Shown: positions 16,507 to 27,164 of the stretch, one piece after another
Layout of the letters: every line of letters begins with the position of its first letter
How positions within the stretch are numbered: position 1 is the first letter of the stretch
Origin: an uncultured Clostridia bacterium
GTDB lineage: Bacteria > Bacillota > Clostridia > Oscillospirales > Acutalibacteraceae
Length of the DNA: 64,000 nucleotides
Assembly: GCA_947166625.1 (NCBI GenBank)
Contig: CAMVEX010000017.1
Location: 1-64,000 of the forward strand
Direction: 5' to 3'
Position numbers and translations under genes: made by a program
The notes under the pieces: model-generated
Databases searched by the model: none
The model's input: the letters and a program-made list of their open reading frames with translations, nothing else
What the model was told of the DNA's origin: nothing

Positions 16507-18402
16507 TCAGTATCCAACGAAAAGATATTCCTGCACGGAATTTCTATGTGTTTTTGCATCGTTTTGATTTCCGAACGAATATTTGTAGTCAACAGGGATA
16601 ACTTCCACGTGTTGCTTATACTTCGCCATGATTGCTACCATTTCATCTTGTGTAGGCAGGCTGTTGGAGGAATAGGACACGATCAGAATACTGTTAGCAA
16701 ATTTCTTAAATAGATGGTCAAAAGCGTCTGCCGCACCTTTTCGAGTAGCAAACGGAGTGGGATAGGATTTGAATTTCTTTGTCTGTGTATGTTGCTGAAT
16801 TTCAACGCCTTTCCAATCACGGGCAAGACCCTCGACAAAATGGTATCTGCGTACATATTCATTATCTGACAAAGGAGAATAGTATGGGGGATCAATATAA
16901 ACCAGATCCGCTTGTTCTATCTTCAAATCCATTGCATCGCCCTGCTTAGAGCGATTGACCTGCCCATTATCAAATACTGCCTTGTTGATTGCTTCCACGG
17001 CCTCTAAAAACTGCTGTGCAAGCGTCTTTTGCAAATCCTTACGCCCGTCATTATACCTTTGTCCTGTGTAGGTAAAGATGCCACGGGGACGTTTTTTTGT
17101 ACAGGCACGAATCAACGCAGACATTGCAATCGCATGCTTGTATTGATCCTTAATTGCCGCAATATTGGTACGCAGCGTATCAATCAAATCATTTTCTTCA
17201 TCGGTGTAGTAAAGATCTTTGAAAGTCGTTGCTACAAAATGGTCTGATTCTTTATGCTCAACCAGCAGCTCTTTCGCTTCCTCTAACGGCAGGGTAATAG
17301 AATTATTCTCCACCATTGCCTTAGTAAAGGTTGCAGCCATTGCCATATAGTCATTGCTTACTACTGCTTTGCCTTGTGCTTTGAACATATAGCCAACAAT
17401 ACCGGAGCCAGAGAAAAGGTCAACAACAGTATTCGCCTTGAATTGTGAGGCAACAGACCATATTTCAGACAACAGCTTACTCTTGGAGCCCATAAATCGA
17501 GTAGGCGGATAAGCTGATACCTGTTCCGGCAAGGGCTGAGGAAGCAATTTAATTAGCGTTCGCTGTTTAGGCGGAATAGTGACAATGACATCTTCACCCT
17601 TACGAGTGCTTCCATTACAGGAGATATGACGCTTTGTCTGAATGACATCTATGTTGAACGGAGCATAGAGCTCATGCACCAACGGATGATTGGAATTTGT
17701 TAAAATGACATGACATCCCCGCTCATGCAGGATCATAATCATTTTTGCGAGTTCAACATGATCCTCCTCGTAGAACTGCTCTTTGGTGTATCTCTTAAAA
17801 TCAGCATATTCAGATATAGGCAAATAAGGGGGATCAAGGAAAACAAAATCTCCCGGCTGAGCATAGTGCTCCAAAACTAACAGATAGTCACCACATAGAA
17901 TATCTGCTTTTTTTAGCGCTGCGGATGCTGCTCTCAGTCCATCCTCGTCGCAAATTCTCGGATTTTTATATTTCCCGTAAGGTACATTAAACTGCCCCTG
18001 TTTATTGACACGATATAGCCCATTAAAGCAAGTTCTGTTTAGGAAGATTGTTCTTGCAGCCGCTTCCGCTTTAGGGAGAGATGTCCATTCTTGGCTACGG
18101 ACAGCATAAAACATCTCAGATGTATTTTCGTACCGTTTAAGGCATTGAATTACATCTTCCACATGATCGGAAACTTCTCGATACATATTGATCAATTCAG
18201 GATTGCTGTCTGCAATAACTGCATGTTCCGGCTGCAAAGCAAAGAACATTGCTCCACCGCCAAAAAACGGCTCAATATATCGGCCATAAGAGGTCGGTAC
18301 TTTAGGCAAAAGGTCGCCTAACATCTGTGTCTTGCCACCTGCCCATTTCAAAATAGGCTTTGCCTGAACAGGATCTACTTTTCTAACTGCTTGTTCTGCC
18401 AC
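16507..18402 (-). CDS. double-domain DNA adenine methyltransferase (two D12-class domains)
   Basis: A 631-residue fusion of two adenine-N6 methyltransferase domains. Domain 1 (about 15-280) is Dam-like: LKWAGGKTQML, EPFFGGGAMFF (SAM loop) and VFLDPPY at 190-193. Domain 2 (about 300-631) has RFMGSKSKLL, VVDLFSGSGIVGY and VYIDPPY at 504-507. This tandem arrangement is that of M.FokI, where each domain methylates one strand of an asymmetric site, exactly what a type IIS restriction partner needs. Start is GTG at 18402 with AGGAGG at 8 bp. It is 15 bp from the XRE regulator gene upstream and adjacent to the endonuclease downstream, giving the order regulator, M, R. Confidence 0.92.
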   Translation of the reverse strand: MAEQAVRKVDPVQAKPILKWAGGKTQMLGDLLPKVPTSYGRYIEPFFGGGAMFFALQPEHAVIADSNPELINMYREVSDHVEDVIQCLKRYENTSEMFYAVRSQEWTSLPKAEAAARTIFLNRTCFNGLYRVNKQGQFNVPYGKYKNPRICDEDGLRAASAALKKADILCGDYLLVLEHYAQPGDFVFLDPPYLPISEYADFKRYTKEQFYEEDHVELAKMIMILHERGCHVILTNSNHPLVHELYAPFNIDVIQTKRHISCNGSTRKGEDVIVTIPPKQRTLIKLLPQPLPEQVSAYPPTRFMGSKSKLLSEIWSVASQFKANTVVDLFSGSGIVGYMFKAQGKAVVSNDYMAMAATFTKAMVENNSITLPLEEAKELLVEHKESDHFVATTFKDLYYTDEENDLIDTLRTNIAAIKDQYKHAIAMSALIRACTKKRPRGIFTYTGQRYNDGRKDLQKTLAQQFLEAVEAINKAVFDNGQVNRSKQGDAMDLKIEQADLVYIDPPYYSPLSDNEYVRRYHFVEGLARDWKGVEIQQHTQTKKFKSYPTPFATRKGAADAFDHLFKKFANSILIVSYSSNSLPTQDEMVAIMAKYKQHVEVIPVDYKYSFGNQNDAKTHRNSVQEYLFVGY

Positions 18403-18417
18403 TGTACTCGCCTCCTT

Positions 18418-18630
18418 TCATTCAACAGGATCTTGAGTTAATTCCATTATATCACCAATGTCACACTGTAAAGCAGTGCAGATTTTAACCAGCACATCCG
18501 TAGTGACATTTTCGTTTTTTCCTAATTTCGCCATCGAAGCATGGCTAATACCTGCCGCAGCACACAGGTCTTTCTTTTTCATATCTTTATCAATTAACAG
18601 CTTCCAAAGCTTCTTATAACTAACCGCCAT
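18418..18630 (-). CDS. XRE-family regulator of the restriction-modification operon
   Basis: A 70-residue helix-turn-helix protein: KKDLCAAAGISHASMAKLG is the HTH, followed by VTTDVLVKICTALQCDIGDIMEL, the dimer helix typical of small Cro/C-protein-like regulators. It is the first gene of the operon that ends in AIPR and probably plays the controller role found in many R-M systems, delaying nuclease expression on entry into a new cell. Several in-frame starts exist (GTG, ATG, ATG, ATG between 18642 and 18630); ATG 18630, giving MAVSYKKLW, was chosen because family members usually start there. Two operator-like repeats lie 40-75 bp upstream. Confidence 0.82.
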   Translation of the reverse strand: MAVSYKKLWKLLIDKDMKKKDLCAAAGISHASMAKLGKNENVTTDVLVKICTALQCDIGDIMELTQDPVE

Positions 18631-18670
18631 ATTCATCATCACTCCAATAGCAAACCTTAAAGTTCGAAAA

Positions 18671-18704
18671 TCGCTGAAATCAATTCTGTGTTCGCTGAAA
18701 TCAA
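18671..18704. promoter_or_regulatory. operator-like direct repeats upstream of the R-M operon
   Basis: TCGCTGAAATCAA occurs at 18671-18683 and again at 18692-18704, 21 bp apart (two helical turns), just downstream of the operon promoter. A diverged inverted copy (TTTGATTCCGC, 18721-18731) sits in the spacer between -35 and -10. Such repeats next to a C-protein gene fit autoregulation by the XRE protein. Confidence 0.7.
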
Positions 18705-18708
18705 ATAT

Positions 18709-18737
18709 AGTATAGCATAGTTTGATTCCGCTTTCAA
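18709..18737 (-). promoter_or_regulatory. promoter of the XRE-M-R-AIPR operon
   Basis: Minus-strand TTGAAA (18732-18737), 17-bp spacer, TATACT (18709-18714). The transcript would begin around 18702, inside the proximal operator repeat. Confidence 0.75.
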
Positions 18738-18882
18738 CATAGTAACTGCAAATTCTTTCTATTCTTTTCTAAAAGAATTCTTCTGTATATTTTTCCCACC
18801 TATCGCTATGACAAGGCGGATTTGTTAAATAGTGTAAGGGAATATTATGGAGGCGAGAATTGTCCTCCCCGCCTCCTGTGCT

Positions 18883-19068
18883 TTATGCGTAAATCAGATC
18901 ATTATTGACGATTTCCATTGCCGTTTCCCGTACTGCGTTCATCCGCTACACCCAGAGCATTTGATTCTGAGCTTTGAGTTGTTCTGTGATGTTCTCACGA
19001 GCGGCAAGTTGTTTCACCAACTCAAAGAACATGGCTTCCGCCTGCTCGTTCAAAGGCAAGCTGATAAA
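18883..19068 (-). pseudogene. tnpV remnant (C-terminal part, with an internal stop)
   Basis: The minus strand reads in one frame LNEQAEAMFFELVKQLA, then ITEQLKAQNQMLWV, a TAG codon, and RMNAVRETAMEIVNNDLIYA before the terminal TAA. This is the C-terminal third of TnpV, a small protein encoded in Tn4451-like and related mobilisable transposons of Clostridia; the TAG replaces a residue that is usually Gln in WVQRMN. The N-terminal part is absent: an in-frame TAG precedes residue 1 of the remnant. A GC-rich hairpin (18849-18876) follows the gene end. It marks the island as having arrived on, or hosted, a transposon. Confidence 0.8.
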
Positions 19069-19087
19069 CTAAGCTGAAAAATTGAAA

Positions 19088-19135
19088 AAGAACTATCTGA
19101 TCTTCAAAAATCAGGTAGTTCTTAGTTTTTTATTT
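19088..19135. terminator. bidirectional terminator inside the island
   Basis: A 14-bp stem (AAGAACTATCTGAT / ATCAGGTAGTTCTT, one G-T pair) with an 8-base loop. T-rich tails lie on both sides (AGTTTTTTATTT on plus, TTTTTCAATTTTT on minus). It separates guaA from the tnpV remnant. Between it and guaA (19136-19211) only a loose 9-bp inverted repeat (AAAAGCCTT / AAGGCTTTT) is visible. Confidence 0.85.
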
Positions 19136-19211
19136 AGAATAATTCAGATGTTGCCAAAAGCCTTTTCAGAACTTAAATCCTTTATTTCAAGGCTTTTCAG
19201 CGCTTTTGACT

Positions 19212-20744
19212 TTATTCCCACTCTACCGTGGCGGGGGGTTTGGCGGTGATATCGTATGCCACTCTGCCGATGGATCTCACCTCGTTTGTGATCCTGTTTG
19301 AGGCTTTGGCGAGGGTTTCAAAGGGGATCCTTGCGAAATCCGCCGTCATAAAATCATCGGTAGTCACCGCTCTGAGGGCGAGCGTATAGCCGTAAGTGCC
19401 GGCGTCCCCCATAACACCGACGGTGCGGCAGTTTGTGAGGACGGCAAAATACTGGCTTATCTGATCCGCAAGGCCTGCGGAGTCGATCTCTTCTCTGAAA
19501 ATCGCATCACATTCTTTGAGAATTTCGAGCCTTTCCCGCGTAACCTCGCCGATTATCCTTATCGCGAGCCCGGGGCCCGGGAAGGGCTGACGGTTTACGA
19601 GATCCGCAGGGATCCCGAGCTCTCTGCCGACGGCTCTGACTTCATCCTTGAACAGATCTCTGAGCGGCTCGACGATTTTTTCAAATTTTATCACATCGGG
19701 CAGTCCGCCGACATTGTGGTGGCTTTTTATTACCGCCGCGTCGCCCTTTCCGCTCTCGATAACATCGGGATAGATGGTGCCCTGAACGAGCACATCGACC
19801 TTGCCTGTTTCTGAGGCGACATCTTCAAAAACTCTGATGAATTCCTCGCCTATCCTCTTTCTCTTTTCCTCCGGCGCAGTCACGCCCTCAAGTTTTTTGA
19901 GAAATCTGCTCTGAGCGTTTATCCTTATCAGATTGAGCCCCATTTTTTCTTTCATTACCCGCTCGACGATATCGCCCTCATTCTTTCTCAGAAGGCCGTG
20001 ATCGACGAATACGCAGATAAGTCTGCTGCCTATCGCTTTGTTGAGAAGCACAGCCGCGACCGAGGAATCCACTCCGCCCGATAGGGCGCAGAGCACCTTT
20101 TTGCCCGCAAGTTCACGCCTGAATTTTTCAACCGATGTTTCTATGAAGCTCTCCGCTGTCCAGTCGCCGGAGCAGCCGCAGATACTCTTGACGAAATTTT
20201 CGATGATCCTTTTGCCGAATTCGGTGTGGGTCACCTCGGGATGAAACTGAACGGCGTATATATCCCTCTTTTCGTCGGCAAAAGCCGCGCAGAGGCATGA
20301 GGGCGTGAACGCCGTTATCCCGAAGCCCTCCGGCAGCGATTTAACATAGTCCGTATGGCTCATCCAGCATATACTTTTTTCGGGGATCCCTTCAAAAAGG
20401 CGGCACGGGCAAACGGTAAGCTCCGTTTTGCCGTATTCGCTGATGCTCCCCGCGGAGCATATTTCTCCCCCGGCGGTGTAGGCGATGAGCTGGCAGCCGT
20501 AGCATATACCGAGGATCGGGATATTCAGATCCAAAAATCCGGGGTCGAAATGCGGGGAGCTTTCGTCATATACGCTGTTGGGTCCGCCGGTAAAGATCAC
20601 TCCGCGATACCCCGCCTCTTTTATCTCTTTGCAGGTTATTTTATCGTATGGGATTATCTCGGCAAAAACGCTCAGCTCGCGCACGCGGCGGGCGATAAGC
20701 TGATTATACTGGCCGCCGAAATCTATCACAAGAATTTTTTCCAT
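19212..20744 (-). CDS. guaA: GMP synthase (glutamine-hydrolysing)
   Basis: A 510-residue enzyme that aminates XMP to GMP using glutamine. The N-terminal class I amidotransferase shows GICYGCQ (nucleophile Cys) and [13 protein letters not shown] (His and Glu of the triad). The ATP pyrophosphatase loop is [12 protein letters not shown] near residue 222, and the dimerisation domain ends in PPATVEWE. The ATG shares one base with the carB stop codon (TAATG) and has GAGGTG upstream, so translation is coupled to carB. The extreme 3' end doubles as the attachment site of the defence island. Confidence 0.97.
   Translation of the reverse strand: MEKILVIDFGGQYNQLIARRVRELSVFAEIIPYDKITCKEIKEAGYRGVIFTGGPNSVYDESSPHFDPGFLDLNIPILGICYGCQLIAYTAGGEICSAGSISEYGKTELTVCPCRLFEGIPEKSICWMSHTDYVKSLPEGFGITAFTPSCLCAAFADEKRDIYAVQFHPEVTHTEFGKRIIENFVKSICGCSGDWTAESFIETSVEKFRRELAGKKVLCALSGGVDSSVAAVLLNKAIGSRLICVFVDHGLLRKNEGDIVERVMKEKMGLNLIRINAQSRFLKKLEGVTAPEEKRKRIGEEFIRVFEDVASETGKVDVLVQGTIYPDVIESGKGDAAVIKSHHNVGGLPDVIKFEKIVEPLRDLFKDEVRAVGRELGIPADLVNRQPFPGPGLAIRIIGEVTRERLEILKECDAIFREEIDSAGLADQISQYFAVLTNCRTVGVMGDAGTYGYTLALRAVTTDDFMTADFARIPFETLAKASNRITNEVRSIGRVAYDITAKPPATVEWE
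19214..19223 (-). repeat. guaA-proximal attachment-site repeat
   Basis: GAGTGGGAAT within the last codons of guaA, identical to 12639-12648 at the other end of the island. Flanking bases differ (the stop codon is TAA here and TGA in the distal copy), as expected when the island supplies a new 3' end. Confidence 0.65.
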
Positions 20745-23700
20745 TATTTCGCACCTCGCAGAGAATCTATCGGCTCAACCGAGAAGGTCAGCTCCTCAAG
20801 CACATCGAGGAATACGCGCACCGTATCGAGAGAGGTAAACATGGTGATCCCGTTTTCCGTGGCGCAGTTTCTGATGGCTTCGCCGTCTTCATAATGGATC
20901 CCGGAGAGCACTGCGCGGGTATTTATCACATAGCTCACATTTCCGCCCCTGATGGCGTCAAGTATCTCTTCGCTGCCCTCGCTGAGTTTTTTCCTTACCC
21001 TTGTGCGTATCCCTGCTTTTTTGAGATATTCGGCGGTGAGCGAGGTCGCTTCGATGCTGAAGCCCATATCGTAAAATCTCTTTACAAGCGGGATCCCCTC
21101 GATTTTATCCTCATCCGCGAGCGAAACTATCACCGTGCCGTGATTGAGAAGCTTCACGCCTGCCGAGAGGAACGCCTTATACATCGCCCTGTGGATCTTT
21201 GAATCAAAGCCTATCGCTTCGCCCGTTGATTTCATTTCGGGCGAGAGGTAGGAATCCATTCCGTGAAGCTTTGAGAATGAAAACGCCGGCACCTTCACAT
21301 AATATTTATCGCTTCTCTCCGAATATTCACCGGCGAGCCCCTGCTCTTTGAGAGATTTGCCGAGCATCACGAGCAGGGCTATATCCGCGAGAGGTCTGCC
21401 CGTCGCCTTGGATAAAAACGGGACCGTTCTTGACGAGCGGGGATTTACCTCGATGATATACACATTCTCATTCTCATCCACGATAAACTGGATGTTGAAA
21501 AGACCCCGTATGCCGATACCCCTGCCGAGCCTGACCGTGTAATCAATAACGGTGTTTCTCACCTTTTCCGTTATGCTGTAAGGCGGATAAACGCTTATTG
21601 AATCGCCCGAATGGACTCCGGTGCGCTCAACGAGCTCCATAATGCCGGGGATGAACACATTTTCTCCGTCGCATACGGCGTCAACTTCAAGCTCTTTGCC
21701 CTTGATATATTTATCCACAAGGACGGGCTTATCCTTATCTATTTTTACCGCCGTTTCGAGATAATGCCTCAAATCACGTTCTTTTGAAACTATCTGCATC
21801 GCCCTGCCGCCGAGCACAAACGACGGGCGGACAAGCACCGGGTAGCCGATCTCTTCGGCGGCTCTTACCCCTTCCTCAACATCGGTCACAGCCGTCCCTC
21901 TGGGCTGAGGGATCCCGAGCTTTGTCAGCAGTTTTTCAAACTGATCTCTGTCTTCCGCTCTGTCGATAGCCTCGCAGTCTGTTCCGATGATGTTCACTCC
22001 GTAATCGGCGAGCGGGCGGGCAAGGTTTATCGCCGTCTGCCCTCCGAGGGTCACAATAACTCCCTTGGGCTTTTCAAATTCGATGATATTCATGGTGTCC
22101 TCGACCGTGAGAGGCTCAAAATAGAGCTTATCCGATGTGGTGTAATCGGTCGATACCGTTTCGGGGTTATTGTTGATTATGACCGCCTCATAGCCGTTTT
22201 CTTTAATGGTCTTGACGGCGTGGACGGTCGAATAATCAAATTCGATCCCCTGCCCGATCCTGATGGGTCCGGAGCCCAGCACGATTATCTTTTCCCTGCC
22301 CGAAAGCTCCGATTCATTCTCCTGCTCATAAGTGGAGTAAAAATAAGGGACATAGCTCTCAAATTCCGAGGAGCAGGTGTCTATCATCTTATAGACGGGC
22401 AAAATCCCGTTTTCGCGCCTCAACTGCCTTATTTCACGCTCCGTCTTTCCCCAAAGCACTGCGATCTCTCTGTCTGAAAATCCCGATCTTTTTGCCTTGT
22501 AAAGCTCTTTTATATCATTTTTATTTTCTTTGAGTTTTTTCTCCTGCGCGATTATTTTCGCTGTTTTTGCGATGAAAAATTCATCTATTCCCGAGGCGGT
22601 ATGGATTTCCGAATAATCCGCTCCTCGCCTTAAAAGCTCCGCGACGGCATAGATCCTGTCATCCGTGCCGAGAGCGATATATCCGAGCAGATCGGCGGTG
22701 CTCTCATTATCGAATTTTGCCATGTGAAGGTGGAACACTCCCGTTTCGAGAGAGCGGATTGCTTTGAGAAGGCTCTCTTCAAAGGTCCTGCCCACACTCA
22801 TCGTCTCGCCCGTCGCTTTCATCTGGGTGCTGAGCCTGTTATCGGCTGAGGTGAATTTATCAAACGGGAATCTCGGCATCTTGGTCACAACATAATCGAG
22901 AGCGGGCTCAAATGAGGCGAGGGTATTCGCGAGCTTTATTTCATCGAGCCTCATCCCGACGCTTATCTTTGCCGAAACGCCCGCAATGGGGTATCCGCTC
23001 GCCTTTGAGGCGAGAGCGGAGGAACGCGAAACGCGCGGATTTACCTCTATCAGATAATAGGCGAAGGATTCGGGGTCAAGCGCAAATTGCACATTGCATC
23101 CGCCCTCGATCTCAAGCGCGCGTATTATCTTCAGAGCGCTGTCGCGCAGCATGTGATATTCTTTATTGGTCAATGTCTGCGAAGGGCATACGACTATGGA
23201 ATCGCCCGTGTGGATCCCGACGGGGTCGATATTTTCCATATTGCAGACGGTTATCGCGGTATCCGCTCCGTCTCTGATGACCTCGTATTCTATCTCTTTG
23301 AAGCCCTTTACGCTCTTTTCAATAAGCACCTGATGCACCGGAGAGAGCTTGAAGGCATTTGACGCGATCTCTCTGAGCTCCTCTTCGTTTTCCGCGAATC
23401 CACCGCCCGTTCCCCCGAGGGTGAAGGCGGGGCGAAGCACCACCGGGTAGCCTATCTTCAGCGCCGCCGAAGCCGCTTCATCAATGCCGTAGGTGATGAC
23501 GGACGGGATGACGGGCTCGCCTATCTCCATACAGAGCTCTTTGAAAAGCTCCCTGTCCTCCGCCTTTTCAATGCTGCCGCTTTTGGTGCCGAGAAGCTCG
23601 ACCGAGCATTCCTCGAGAACTCCCTCTTTTTCGAGGGCTATGGCGAGATTCAGACCCGTCTGACCGCCGATACCGGGCAGGATCGCGTCGGGTCTTTCCT

Positions 23701-23938
23701 TCCTTATGATACGGGCGAGGAATTCTTCATTGAGCGGCTCCATATATATTTTATCCGCTATGACGGTGTCGGTCATAATTGTTGCGGGGTTTGAGTTGCA
23801 GAGGATGACCTCGTAGTCCTCTTCGCGAAGGGCAAGGCACGCCTGGGTGCCTGCGTAGTCAAATTCAGCCGCCTGGCCGATGATTATGGGGCCGGAGCCT
23901 ATCACGAGGATCCTTTTTATATCGTCTCTTTTAGGCAT
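20744..23938 (-). CDS. carB: carbamoyl-phosphate synthase large subunit
   Basis: A 1064-residue enzyme with two homologous ATP-grasp halves that phosphorylate bicarbonate and carbamate. [19 protein letters not shown] near residue 14 begins the first half and [19 protein letters not shown] near residue 555 the second. Each is followed by the [16 protein letters not shown] and [15 protein letters not shown] glycine-rich loops and by [10 protein letters not shown] / EVNPRSSRT metal sites. The C-terminal MGS-like domain (from about 930) includes the allosteric region. Full length for the bacterial enzyme. It overlaps carA by 8 bp upstream and guaA by one base downstream. The product feeds pyrimidine and arginine synthesis. 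Confidence 0.97.
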   Translation of the reverse strand: MPKRDDIKRILVIGSGPIIIGQAAEFDYAGTQACLALREEDYEVILCNSNPATIMTDTVIADKIYMEPLNEEFLARIIRKERPDAILPGIGGQTGLNLAIALEKEGVLEECSVELLGTKSGSIEKAEDRELFKELCMEIGEPVIPSVITYGIDEAASAALKIGYPVVLRPAFTLGGTGGGFAENEEELREIASNAFKLSPVHQVLIEKSVKGFKEIEYEVIRDGADTAITVCNMENIDPVGIHTGDSIVVCPSQTLTNKEYHMLRDSALKIIRALEIEGGCNVQFALDPESFAYYLIEVNPRVSRSSALASKASGYPIAGVSAKISVGMRLDEIKLANTLASFEPALDYVVTKMPRFPFDKFTSADNRLSTQMKATGETMSVGRTFEESLLKAIRSLETGVFHLHMAKFDNESTADLLGYIALGTDDRIYAVAELLRRGADYSEIHTASGIDEFFIAKTAKIIAQEKKLKENKNDIKELYKAKRSGFSDREIAVLWGKTEREIRQLRRENGILPVYKMIDTCSSEFESYVPYFYSTYEQENESELSGREKIIVLGSGPIRIGQGIEFDYSTVHAVKTIKENGYEAVIINNNPETVSTDYTTSDKLYFEPLTVEDTMNIIEFEKPKGVIVTLGGQTAINLARPLADYGVNIIGTDCEAIDRAEDRDQFEKLLTKLGIPQPRGTAVTDVEEGVRAAEEIGYPVLVRPSFVLGGRAMQIVSKERDLRHYLETAVKIDKDKPVLVDKYIKGKELEVDAVCDGENVFIPGIMELVERTGVHSGDSISVYPPYSITEKVRNTVIDYTVRLGRGIGIRGLFNIQFIVDENENVYIIEVNPRSSRTVPFLSKATGRPLADIALLVMLGKSLKEQGLAGEYSERSDKYYVKVPAFSFSKLHGMDSYLSPEMKSTGEAIGFDSKIHRAMYKAFLSAGVKLLNHGTVIVSLADEDKIEGIPLVKRFYDMGFSIEATSLTAEYLKKAGIRTRVRKKLSEGSEEILDAIRGGNVSYVINTRAVLSGIHYEDGEAIRNCATENGITMFTSLDTVRVFLDVLEELTFSVEPIDSLRGAK

Positions 23939-25028
23939 AGATCCCGCCCCCTTTGATAAGATTTATGAAGCAGTCAAACAAATATCCGCTGTCCTGCGGA
24001 CCGGGCGCGCTCTCGGGATGATACTGGACCCCGAAGGCTCCGTCGCGCTCGCAGACCGCTCCCTCGGTCGTATTATCAAGCAGATTTATATGAGATATTT
24101 CAAGCGGTGTGCCGGCAAGGCTTTCGGGAGCCACGGCGTATGAATGATTTTGCGATGTGATCTCGATTTTGCCCGTGATCAGATTTTTAACGGGATGATT
24201 GCCTCCGCGGTGGCCGAATTTGAGTTTATAGGTCCGTGCTCCGTAAGCCAGCGATAAAATCTGATGCCCGAGGCAGATGCCGAAAACGGGAAATTCACCG
24301 ATGAGCTTTTTCACCGTGCCGATAAGCTCCTCCACATCCGTCGGGTCACCCGGGCCGTTTGAGAGAAACACTCCGTCGGGAGCCAGCCGTTTCACCTCAT
24401 CGGCGGGAGTATTCCACGGCAGGCAGGTGACCGAGCACCCGCGCGCGTTAAGCGAGCGGATTATATTCTGCTTTATGCCGCAATCGAAGGCGGCGATATT
24501 ATAAACGGGATCTTCCGCCGGAAATTCTCTGATAAGCTTATGTGAAACGACGCTGACGGAATCTTTGGGGGCGGTGAATTCTCGGAGCCTGCGAAGGCAT
24601 TCCTCTTTGGGCGTATCCGCGCCCGTCAGCAGCACATTCCTGCTCCCGTTATCTCTGATATATCTTGTGACCGCCCTCGTATCCACGCCGTAAATGCCCG
24701 AAATATCATATTTTTTCATAACATCGCCGAGCGTCGCGGCGCAGCGGAAATTTGACGGCTCATCCGTATAATCGCGGGCTATCAAAGCTCCGATGGTCGG
24801 AATATCGGTTTCATAATCATCCTCCGCCATCCCGTAATTGCCCGCGAGAGGGTAGGTCAGGCAGACCGCCTGCCCGGTGTATGACGGATCGCTGAGTATC
24901 TCCTGATAACCCACGGGCGAGGTGTTGAAAACCGCCTCAAGCAGCTTATCGCTCTCCGCCCCGAAGGCATAGCCGTAAAACTCGGCGCCGTCTTCAAAAA
25001 CTATTTTTTTATTTTCGTCTGTTAACAT
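23931..25028 (-). CDS. carA: carbamoyl-phosphate synthase small (glutaminase) subunit
   Basis: A 365-residue subunit that hydrolyses glutamine and channels ammonia to CarB. The class I amidotransferase domain shows [22 protein letters not shown] with the nucleophile Cys, and [15 protein letters not shown] with the His/Glu pair. The N-terminal domain has the expected [14 protein letters not shown] motif. It begins the carA-carB-guaA unit. In the 87 bp upstream, a weak TTGACA-like box and a strong hairpin (GAAAACCGCAG / CTGCGGTTTTC, 25045-25077) follow gdhA. The hairpin probably ends gdhA transcription, with some read-through, but I cannot define the carA promoter with confidence. Confidence 0.96.
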   Translation of the reverse strand: MLTDENKKIVFEDGAEFYGYAFGAESDKLLEAVFNTSPVGYQEILSDPSYTGQAVCLTYPLAGNYGMAEDDYETDIPTIGALIARDYTDEPSNFRCAATLGDVMKKYDISGIYGVDTRAVTRYIRDNGSRNVLLTGADTPKEECLRRLREFTAPKDSVSVVSHKLIREFPAEDPVYNIAAFDCGIKQNIIRSLNARGCSVTCLPWNTPADEVKRLAPDGVFLSNGPGDPTDVEELIGTVKKLIGEFPVFGICLGHQILSLAYGARTYKLKFGHRGGNHPVKNLITGKIEITSQNHSYAVAPESLAGTPLEISHINLLDNTTEGAVCERDGAFGVQYHPESAPGPQDSGYLFDCFINLIKGGGIYA

Positions 25029-25115
25029 AATTTACCCCTTTCGGGGGAAAACCGCAGAATATAATCCTGCGGTTTTCCGAAGTGTGTATGAGTCGAAATA
25101 GGGATGATGTCAAAT

Positions 25116-26537
<1,422 letters not shown>

Positions 26538-26549
26538 TTATTATCCCGT

Positions 26550-27131
26550 TTATTCTCTTTCTATGATCTCTTTTGCTACCTGCGCCTTTGAGCGCCTTGT
26601 ATCCATAGCATCCTTTTCGATAAATCTGTGAGCCTCGTTTTCGCTCATATTATGCTTTTCGATAAGGATGAATTTTGCTCTGTTTACGAGCTTTATCTCC
26701 TCAAGCTTATCCTGCAGCTTCACGATTTTCTTCTCGTCATTGAGAAGCCTTGCCGAAGTCGCCGTGACAAGCTTCATGGCTGTATATAAATTCTGCTTTG
26801 CGACCGGCTTGGGCACTGTCATCACTCCGCAGTCCTCGACCTTCCTGCAAATCATATCATATATCTCATCCTTGACCATCAGCAGCACGCCCGCCCTTGT
26901 GGAGTAGGCGATATCGGAAGCGAAATCGCTCCCGAATTCATCCGACAGCGGTGAATCCACAATGATTATGTCATAGTCGGCCGTAAGAAGCCGCCGCTTC
27001 GCCTCGCTCGCATTTGAAACGGTATCTATCCGCCTGTATCCGAAGGAAAGGAGCATTGCCGAAAGAATACCCGCGCTCTGCTGTTTCCCCGATACGACAA
27101 GGATGCTGTAGCTTCGCTTTTCTGCCGGCAT
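26550..27131 (-). CDS. ANTAR-domain antitermination regulator with a degenerate receiver
   Basis: A 193-residue two-domain protein. The N-terminal domain (about 8-115) has a CheY-like fold pattern with IIIVDSPL (Asp59 at the phosphorylation position) and VPKPV (the conserved Lys). The acidic pair after the first strand is replaced by Ser-Gly (ILVVSGKQQ) and the Ser/Thr switch position is not conserved, so phosphorylation is doubtful. Residues about 138-193 are an ANTAR domain (LQDKLEEIKLVNRAKFILIE... ENEAHRFIEKDAMDTRRS), which binds paired RNA hairpins with hexaloops and prevents termination. It is encoded 33 bp after a glutamine synthetase paralogue and before gdhA, and is the obvious candidate reader of the hairpins listed in this region. 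Confidence 0.9.
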   Translation of the reverse strand: MPAEKRSYSILVVSGKQQSAGILSAMLLSFGYRRIDTVSNASEAKRRLLTADYDIIIVDSPLSDEFGSDFASDIAYSTRAGVLLMVKDEIYDMICRKVEDCGVMTVPKPVAKQNLYTAMKLVTATSARLLNDEKKIVKLQDKLEEIKLVNRAKFILIEKHNMSENEAHRFIEKDAMDTRRSKAQVAKEIIERE

Positions 27132-27164
27132 ATACTTCCCTCCTTTCTCTCTGCCGTTCGCGGC

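Larger units (their letters stand above)
12639..19223. mobile_element. 6.6-kb genomic island at the 3' end of guaA
   Basis: The segment is bounded by 10-bp direct repeats in the same orientation and inserted exactly at the end of guaA, a well-documented integration hotspot for islands and integrative elements. Its content is visibly AT-richer than the flanks and uses different codons. It carries only defence genes (regulator, double methyltransferase, AlwI-like restriction enzyme, AIPR) and a decayed tnpV gene. There is no integrase left, so the island is probably immobile by itself. The boundary assignment rests on the repeat and on composition, not on comparison with an empty site. Confidence 0.7.

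Noticed and set aside
18418-18642. antitoxin role for the small XRE protein
   Set aside because: No toxin-like partner adjoins it; position, spacing and operator repeats fit a restriction-modification controller better.
25029-25115. possible pyrimidine or purine riboswitch or PyrR attenuator before carA
   Set aside because: Only a single hairpin that probably ends gdhA is present. No PyrR-binding loop, riboswitch core or competing stem is visible.
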